From NCBI GenBank assembly GCA_003864475.1, contig BGZO01000005.1:1-52763 (forward strand): 52,763 bases of DNA, given 5' to 3'. This document shows, piece by piece, positions 47,366 through 52,763 of the stretch. Within the stretch, counting starts at the first letter, position 1. Each line of letters begins with the position of its first letter. A program made the position numbers and the translations under genes. This stretch comes from Candidatus Termititenax persephonae (GTDB lineage: Bacteria; Margulisbacteria; Termititenacia; Termititenacales; Termititenacaceae). The notes below the pieces were generated by a model that was not told where the DNA came from, did no database searches, and saw nothing but the letters and a program-made list of their open reading frames with translations.

Positions 47366-48511
47366 ATGGCCGAGCCTTACGTTTTTGTCTTGGCTGGCGG
47401 TTCGGGGACGCGGCTGGCTCCCTTGTCCTTGACTAGTCCGGGCAAGTTGCCCAAGCAGTTTTTGGCCTTAGTCGGCAGGCAAACCATGCTTCAGCAGACT
47501 ATCGAGCGCGTCCCTGCCGGACAGGTCGTCGTTGTGCCGGAGGAGCGTTATGTCTCCGCTATCCGTGAGCAATGCCGGGATTTGCCGCGGCAAGTCGAGA
47601 TACTGGCCGAGCCTTTTGGCTGTAATACCGCCGCGGCGGTTGGTCTATGCGCCCGGTACGCCCAATGGCGGACTGGCGACGAGCAGACTGTGCTTTTTTT
47701 CCTGCCAGCGGATCACCTCATGGACAGGGCTGTTTTTGGCGAGCTGTTCGTGCAGGCCGTGGAACGCGCCTTGACGGGCAGGATAGTAACCATCGGCATC
47801 ACGCCCGACCGTCCAGAGACCGGTTACGGCTACATCCAGACCAGCGCGGCGGAGGGTAGATTGGCGGTGCGGGCTTTTGTGGAAAAACCCGACCTGCCGA
47901 CCGCGCAAAAATACTTGGCGGCGGGCGGTTATTTTTGGAACGCCGGGATGTTCGTGATGCAGGCTGATACGGCCTTGCGGGCTTTGGAGCGCGATGCGCC
48001 GGAGATTTACAATGCCCTGCTCGGCATTGATTTTGCTCAGGACTGGCTGACGGAGATTGCGCGTCAGTATCAGATTATCAAGGACAAAAAGCAGAATATT
48101 TCCATCGACTATGCCGTCATGGAAAAAGAAGCGGCCAATCTGGAACTGCTACCCGCGCCGACCGCGCTGGAGTGGAATGATGTTGGCGGCTGGATTGCGC
48201 TCAAGAAATATTTTCCGCCGGACGCGCAGAATAATTTACTTCTCAATTATACACCAGACAAAATAAAGCTGGCTGGTCTGCGGGAGATGCTGGTGGTCGA
48301 TACGGAAAATGGTATTTTGCTCTGTCCGCAGGCGCAGGCGCAGAGAGCCAAAGAAATCATCGCCGGACTGGAGAAAAAACTGACCGCGGAAACTATAGAC
48401 TGCCAAGGGGTAAGCATCGAAAACCACACGGCGCGTTATATCGGCGCTATTGGCCTGCAAAATATTAAGGTTGTTTATGACCATGGAGAGTTAAATATTT
48501 CCAGCCTTTGA
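47366..48511 (+). CDS. manC: Mannose-1-phosphate guanylyltransferase
   Basis: VLAGGSGTRLAPLSLTSPGKLPKQFLAL, EPFGCNTAAAVGL, YGYIQTS, VEKPDLPTAQKYLAAGGYFWNAGMFVM. Confidence 0.9.
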   Translation: MAEPYVFVLAGGSGTRLAPLSLTSPGKLPKQFLALVGRQTMLQQTIERVPAGQVVVVPEERYVSAIREQCRDLPRQVEILAEPFGCNTAAAVGLCARYAQWRTGDEQTVLFFLPADHLMDRAVFGELFVQAVERALTGRIVTIGITPDRPETGYGYIQTSAAEGRLAVRAFVEKPDLPTAQKYLAAGGYFWNAGMFVMQADTALRALERDAPEIYNALLGIDFAQDWLTEIARQYQIIKDKKQNISIDYAVMEKEAANLELLPAPTALEWNDVGGWIALKKYFPPDAQNNLLLNYTPDKIKLAGLREMLVVDTENGILLCPQAQAQRAKEIIAGLEKKLTAETIDCQGVSIENHTARYIGAIGLQNIKVVYDHGELNISSL

Positions 48512-48551
48512 GCTGGTAAAGTTTCTGGTCTGGAGTAACGCTCATTATTCG

Positions 48552-48580
48552 TTGACAATTGTATCACAATAATATACACT
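48552..48580 (+). promoter_or_regulatory. Putative TA promoter with operator-like palindrome in the spacer
   Basis: TTGACA (48552-48557) - 17 nt - TACACT (48575-48580); ATTGT-atc-ACAAT inside the spacer. Confidence 0.55.
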
Positions 48581-48598
48581 CTTTAAAAGAGGGTAATT

Positions 48599-48892
48599 AT
48601 GAATTTTTACACAGCGCGGGATTTACGGACGATTCCCAAGAATATTTGGGGCAGTTTGGCTGATGACAATGAAGTGGTCATTACCAATAACGGTCGCCCT
48701 ACCGCCTTAATGCTGCCTGTTTCGGAGACAAATTTTGACGAGACGCTTAAAGCCATACGTCAGGCCAGAGCCATGATTGCTTTCAATAATATGCGCGGTA
48801 AGGCTGCCCAGCAGGGTTTCCTGACCGTTAAGGAAATTGCCGCCGAGATAGACGCTTGCCGCAAGGAACGCCGCGCCGCCGCGCACAAGTAA
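48599..48892 (+). CDS. Phd/YefM-like antitoxin
   Basis: YTARDLRTIPKNIWGSLADDNEVVITNNGRPTALMLPVSE. Confidence 0.75.
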   Translation: MNFYTARDLRTIPKNIWGSLADDNEVVITNNGRPTALMLPVSETNFDETLKAIRQARAMIAFNNMRGKAAQQGFLTVKEIAAEIDACRKERRAAAHK

Positions 48893-49287
48893 TGCAGGTT
48901 GTTTTAGACACTAATGTTTTGGTTTCCGCGCTCTGGTCGCGTCAAAGTGAACCGGCCAGGGTACTGGCTCTTGTACAAAATGGAAAAATCACACCCTGCT
49001 ATGATTACCGAATCTTGACCGAGTACCGGGAGGTACTAAGCCGGGCAAAATTTAATTTTGCCGCGTGGGAAGTCCAGGCGCTCTTGGCTTTGTTCGTCCA
49101 GGATGGTTGGTCTGTGGTACCCAAAAGTCTGTCGGTCGCTTTTACCGACCCTGACGACAGGCCATTTTACGAGACCGCAAAATATTGCCAAGCCAAATTG
49201 ATTACTGGTAATAAAAAGCATTTTCCACCGGATTCACTGGTCGTTGCGCCAAGAAAATTTCTGGAATCTTTTGGCGAAGGGCAATGA
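48892..49287 (+). CDS. PIN-domain toxin (COG1569-like)
   Basis: MQVVLDTNVLVSALWSRQSEPARVL, TEYREVLSRAKFNF, FTDPDDRPFYETAKYCQAKLITGNKKHFP; TAATG overlap with the antitoxin. Confidence 0.85.
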   Translation: MQVVLDTNVLVSALWSRQSEPARVLALVQNGKITPCYDYRILTEYREVLSRAKFNFAAWEVQALLALFVQDGWSVVPKSLSVAFTDPDDRPFYETAKYCQAKLITGNKKHFPPDSLVVAPRKFLESFGEGQ

Positions 49288-49343
49288 TTCAAAGGCGGAG
49301 AAGCAAAAGCGATAATTGCCAGCAGGCCCGTAAATATATTTGC

Positions 49344-50381
49344 TTATGGAAGCTTGGCTTGTTGGCTGGGCAATTCCCAATTCGGCAGGGCGGAGATGTT
49401 CAGCGGCGCAAAATTTTTGCTTTGCCATTTGGCTAGCGCTGCGCCGGCAATCATGGCCGCGTTGTCGGTGCAGAGTGCGGGCGGCGGAAAATGGATTTGC
49501 CTGCCCTGAGCCTGTCCCGCCGCGCCCAGCGTCCGGCGCAGCCCTTGGTTGGCGGCCACGCCGCCGGCCAGATAAATATGCTCACTGCTGTATTTTTGCG
49601 CGGCGGACAGCGTATGTTCCGTCAAGGTCTCGGCGACAGTTTTTTGAAAAGCGGCGCAGACATCTGCCGGGCGTGCCGCGGGATTGCGGCGGCAATAATT
49701 TAGCACATTGGTTTTTAAACCGCTGAAACTAAAATCAAACTTGCTTTCCGGCGCGCGCAACCGCGCCTTGCTAAAACTGATAGTGCCGCTGGCGCCGTCC
49801 TGCGCCAGCCTGTCCACGAGCGGCCCGCCGGGGTAACCGAGTTTTAGTATCCGCGCCACCTTGTCATAAGCCTCCCCTGCCGCGTCATCGATGGTCTGTC
49901 CGACGGTCTGATACTGCCCGGGTTTTGCCGAAATTATTAGTTGCGTATGCCCGCCGCTGACCAGCAGGCACAGGAAAGGATAAGGTATGTCCATTTTTTC
50001 CTGCGGCGCCATGGAGATAAAATTGGCGAAAATATGCCCCTCTAAGTGATTGACGGCGATGAGCGGTTTTTGGTGGATGTAGGCGAGGGTTTTGGCGGCC
50101 TGCAAGCCTATTAACAAGGCGCCGAGCAGGCCCGGCCCTTGCGTTACAGCCAGGGCGGAGATATCGCCCATATTTTTCGCGGCCTCTTGCAGGGCTTGTT
50201 CGATGACAGCATTTATCGCCTCGACATGCATCCGCGAGGCGATTTCCGGTATCACGCCGCCGTAAGCCTTGTGCGTGTCGATTTGCGTGGCGATGACATT
50301 GCTGTGTACCACGCCGCGGGTGTCGACCACGGCGGCGGCGGTCTCGTCGCAGGAAGTCTCGATGCCGAGAATGTAGTCCAT
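49344..50381 (-). CDS. tsaD: tRNA N6-adenosine threonylcarbamoyltransferase
   Basis: ILGIETSCDETAAAVVD, AVTQGPGLLGALLIGLQAAK, VNHLEGHIFANF, LVSGGHTQLI, LAGGVAANQGLRRTL. Confidence 0.97.
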   Translation of the reverse strand: MDYILGIETSCDETAAAVVDTRGVVHSNVIATQIDTHKAYGGVIPEIASRMHVEAINAVIEQALQEAAKNMGDISALAVTQGPGLLGALLIGLQAAKTLAYIHQKPLIAVNHLEGHIFANFISMAPQEKMDIPYPFLCLLVSGGHTQLIISAKPGQYQTVGQTIDDAAGEAYDKVARILKLGYPGGPLVDRLAQDGASGTISFSKARLRAPESKFDFSFSGLKTNVLNYCRRNPAARPADVCAAFQKTVAETLTEHTLSAAQKYSSEHIYLAGGVAANQGLRRTLGAAGQAQGRQIHFPPPALCTDNAAMIAGAALAKWQSKNFAPLNISALPNWELPSQQAKLP

Positions 50382-50458
50382 ATACTATAAGAATAACACA
50401 AATCTGGCTCAAGCTTCTCTCGTCCTGGCCCAAAAAATGGCGCACACCCCCGCCCTCG

Positions 50459-50530
50459 GTCGCGCTCCGTAGCTAGGTTATTTTGGGCGCGGGGTAAATA
50501 TCTTTACCGCCGCATTCGACCTTAAAAAAA
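50459..50530. repeat. Degenerate dispersed repeat, copy 1
   Basis: ctccgtagctaggttattttgggcgcggggtaaatatctttaccg matches 51238-51305 with scattered mismatches. Confidence 0.8.
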
Positions 50531-50544
50531 GTTAAATTCATTAG

Positions 50545-50955
50545 CTAATTATCCTTAAACGGATTGAAATAACCCAAAATCCGTTCCGGATTTCTCACAC
50601 AAATTTGGATGTGATTTTTTTCTCTAAAAGATGCCGATGGATAAAGCGCTTGGCCTTCCCAAAACACACCGCGCACAGTGTCGTAAGGTTTTTCTTCAAG
50701 CAAATTTAAACAATTTCCCAGACTGATAATAGCCCCAATTACTGCCGGATTTTTCTTGTGTTCTTTTGCCCACTCCCAAGCCCTTTGGGGATTGGCTTCC
50801 CAAAAATATATTCCCGTGCCGAGCCAGTCCCAAGTGTTTTCGCTTTTACTCAAATGAGGAATTTTACCCAATATCACATCATAAGCACATTTTTCATCTG
50901 TGCCATGAAAACCGTATGCGATTACCGGAGAAGCAGAGTACTCATGCTTGTACAT
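50545..50955 (-). CDS. Candidate ADP-ribosyltransferase-like (PARP/ART-type) toxin protein
   Basis: YGFHGTDEKCAYDVILGKIPHLSKSENTWDWLGTGIYFWEANPQRAWEWAKEH: HG...G.GIYFWE..P.RA..WA signature; start taken at MYKHEY (50955). Confidence 0.55.
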   Translation of the reverse strand: MYKHEYSASPVIAYGFHGTDEKCAYDVILGKIPHLSKSENTWDWLGTGIYFWEANPQRAWEWAKEHKKNPAVIGAIISLGNCLNLLEEKPYDTVRGVFWEGQALYPSASFREKNHIQICVRNPERILGYFNPFKDN

Positions 50956-50959
50956 AAAG

Positions 50960-51100
50960 CTAGGTGGCAAATTCCTTTTTCAAACTTCCGTCTGCGTTAT
51001 GAACGCCGGTGGACAAAAAATATTTTTGCAAGGCCTTTTTGTCAGTCAAAAGTTTTTTGACGATGGCATCACTTTTCTGCTGTATGTCTTTCGGTGTCAT
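50960..51100 (-). CDS. Small ORF (46 aa) upstream of the ART-like gene, candidate antitoxin/partner
   Basis: MTPKDIQQKSDAIVKKLLTDKKALQKYFLSTGVHNADGSLKKEFAT*, SD AAGGAG upstream; stop 4 nt before the next ATG. Not in the ORF track. Confidence 0.7.
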   Translation of the reverse strand: MTPKDIQQKSDAIVKKLLTDKKALQKYFLSTGVHNADGSLKKEFAT

Positions 51101-51237
51101 AATCAAAACTCCTTGGCTAATATTATGCTACTTTTTGGCTTAAAAGCAAGGGAGCAATTACCGTAATTTCCCGATTTTCTTGATAATTTCTGCTTTTGAA
51201 GGTCCCAAATGTTTTACTAATAGGTATTCCCAGCGCA

Positions 51238-51307
51238 GTCGTACTCCGTAGCTAGGTTATTCTAGGCGCGTGGATAAATATTTTTACCCCGCGCACAACT
51301 TTAAAAA
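51238..51307. repeat. Degenerate dispersed repeat, copy 2
   Basis: See 50459-50530. Confidence 0.8.
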
Positions 51308-51523
51308 ATGGCGCACAAGAGGACAGAAATAAAAGAACACAAAAAGAACACAAAAAATTGCACGAGAAAAGAACGGAAAAATTCGATGCAAGTATCCGCG
51401 CGCCCCCGCCGATAGTTGAGTCGGACAAGGTATTGACACTCGTGGTAAGATAACAAGATAAAATATTTTGGACAACCCGCCGCGGAGACACGCAAGACGC
51501 ACGGCATGACAAGGAGACATCCC

Positions 51524-51649
51524 ATGGTTAGTGGCCAGACACTCGGACATTCAGATAATCGCGCGGCGGACGCGGGGTTTCCGCGCCGTTCCGGCGTTGT
51601 GTTAAGTAATACTTACCCCCCCCCCCCCCCCCCACAATTTTTGGCTTAG
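51524..51649 (+). CDS. Small ORF (41 aa) running into a C18 tract
   Basis: AAGGAG-acatccc-ATG; MVSGQTLGHSDNRAADAGFPRRSGVVLSNTY(P)6QFLA*. Confidence 0.4.
   Translation: MVSGQTLGHSDNRAADAGFPRRSGVVLSNTYPPPPPPQFLA
51616..51633. repeat. Homopolymer tract C18
   Basis: Direct reading. Confidence 0.8.
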
Positions 51650-51696
51650 GTACGCCAAAAACATAACATATCCTTACGGCGCAATGAACAAATGGA

Positions 51697-51728
51697 CCCG
51701 CCCGGGCCTGGCTCGGGCGGGTTTTTTT
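51697..51728 (+). terminator. Rho-independent terminator
   Basis: CCCGCCCG (51697-51704) / CGGGCGGG (51714-51721) followed by T7. Confidence 0.85.
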
Positions 51729-51769
51729 GCGCTCGGGAGATGAAAAAATAAAACACAGGGGGGCATATC

Positions 51770-52763
51770 ATGGCGAACGCGGGCGACTACAATGACGGCA
51801 CGGACACGGACTTCACGGGGGCGACATACAAAATAAGCACCAACGAGAAAATCTCGGCGGAGGGGATGCGGAACGCCCTGCACACCAAGGAGAAGGTTGC
51901 GAACAAGCAGGTGGACTCCACCGACGCCACGGGGACGCTGACCGCCAGCAGCAGCGACACGTACTACCCGTCGTCCAGGCTGGCGGGGAGAAACCTCGAC
52001 AAGAAAGTGAGCAAGAGCGGGGACACGCTGAGCGGGAGGCTGACCGGGGCGAACCTGAAGGGCGCTTGGATAGACACGTTCACGACGAACACGGCGCTCT
52101 ACGTCCCGCCGAACGACGCCACGGGTTCCGCGGCGCAGGGGGTGCTGTCTTGGCGCACGGCGCAGGGGGACGGGTACGCCATCAACAACCTCAACGGTGA
52201 GAACAGGACGAGGCTGCAGTACGCCACGAGCGCGAACATAACCAGCGGCACGAACACCACGGCAGACGTTCTCACCATCACGGGCGGGGTGGTGTCCTTC
52301 GCGGCATCACCGACCGTGCCGGGCAAGGAGAACCCGGCCTCGGCCAGCAACAAAACGGTCATCGCGACTGAGGCGCAGGTCGCGCTCAAGCAGGACAAGA
52401 TAGCTGCGGCCAGCGGCACGGCGGACGGGCTGATGAGCGCGGCTGACAAGACCAAGCTGAGCGGGATAGCGGAAAACGCCAACAATTACACGCACCCGAC
52501 GGCGACGGAGTACACGTCCGGGCTGTACAAGGTTACGGTGGATGGCCTTGGTCATGTGACGGCGGCCACCGCCGCCACCAAGGCTGACATCACGGCGCTC
52601 GGAATCCCGGGTTCCGACACAACGTACGCGCACCCAACGGCGACGGAGTACACGTCCGGGCTGTACAAGGTTACGGTGGATGGCCTTGGTCATGTGACGG
52701 CGGCCACCGCCGCCACCAAGGCTGACATCACGGCGCTCGGAATCCCGGGTTCCGACACAACGT
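51770..52763 (+). CDS. Phage-tail-fibre-like protein (partial, runs off window end)
   Basis: Manual translation MANAGDYNDGTDTDFTGATYKISTNEKISAEGMRNALHTKEKVANKQVD...; KTKLSGIAENANNYTHPTATEYTSGLYKVTVDGLGHVTAATAATKADITALGIPGSDTTYAHP is typical of tail-fibre repeats. Absent from the ORF track because it has no stop in the window. Confidence 0.8.
   Translation, partial: MANAGDYNDGTDTDFTGATYKISTNEKISAEGMRNALHTKEKVANKQVDSTDATGTLTASSSDTYYPSSRLAGRNLDKKVSKSGDTLSGRLTGANLKGAWIDTFTTNTALYVPPNDATGSAAQGVLSWRTAQGDGYAINNLNGENRTRLQYATSANITSGTNTTADVLTITGGVVSFAASPTVPGKENPASASNKTVIATEAQVALKQDKIAAASGTADGLMSAADKTKLSGIAENANNYTHPTATEYTSGLYKVTVDGLGHVTAATAATKADITALGIPGSDTTYAHPTATEYTSGLYKVTVDGLGHVTAATAATKADITALGIPGSDTT
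52488..52763 (+). repeat. 138-bp (46-aa) tandem repeat, nearly perfect, truncated at window end
   Basis: ggcgacggagtacacgtccggg at 52501 and 52639; the window ends on cgacacaacgt, the same phase as 52625. Confidence 0.95.

Noticed and set aside
52099-52693. 128-aa minus ORFs at the right end
   Set aside because: Antisense to the tail-fibre-like frame and repeat-derived.
51770-52763. Diversity-generating retroelement linked to the tail-fibre gene
   Set aside because: No reverse transcriptase or template repeat is visible in the window; cannot be supported.

Overview
This 52.8-kb window looks like a bacterial chromosomal contig. It mixes housekeeping genes (tRNA-Thr/tuf, hisC, gcvT, icd, rfbC-trpS, mraY-murD-ftsW, manC, tsaD) with long accessory stretches. 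From the surface-protein style I guess a deep-branching diderm candidate phylum (Margulisbacteria-like); that is inference only.

Main accessory regions:
(1) 12.5-26.2 kb is a tightly coupled operon: a MerR-type regulator, a giant repetitive Ig/FN3-like surface protein split by an in-frame TGA, a PorV/PorQ-like barrel, an SLH-domain protein, a free-standing FlgD/T9SS-like C-terminal domain, and a second barrel protein.
(2) 27-40.4 kb is a recombinogenic beta-glucan locus: a processive GT2, GH9 and GH8 enzymes and a CBM-only protein. The last three share an N-terminal EF-hand/dockerin-like 'LRRADA' module and show no signal peptide. The locus also holds poly-G/C tracts, a repeated promoter-like module, a perfect 100-bp direct repeat, mosaic gene remnants and a ParE/Phd-type TA pair.
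(3) 50.4-51.3 kb holds a candidate toxin cassette: a 46-aa ORF missing from the ORF track plus an ART-like protein, flanked by a degenerate repeat.
(4) The right end is a GC-rich phage-tail-fibre-like gene cut off inside a 138-bp tandem repeat.

Two large genes run off the window edges and are absent from the ORF track: a beta-helix/FN3-like protein at 1-2672 (-) and the tail-fibre-like protein at 51770-52763 (+). No rRNA, CRISPR array, integrase or transposase was recognised. All family calls come from motif recognition by eye; no database search was run.
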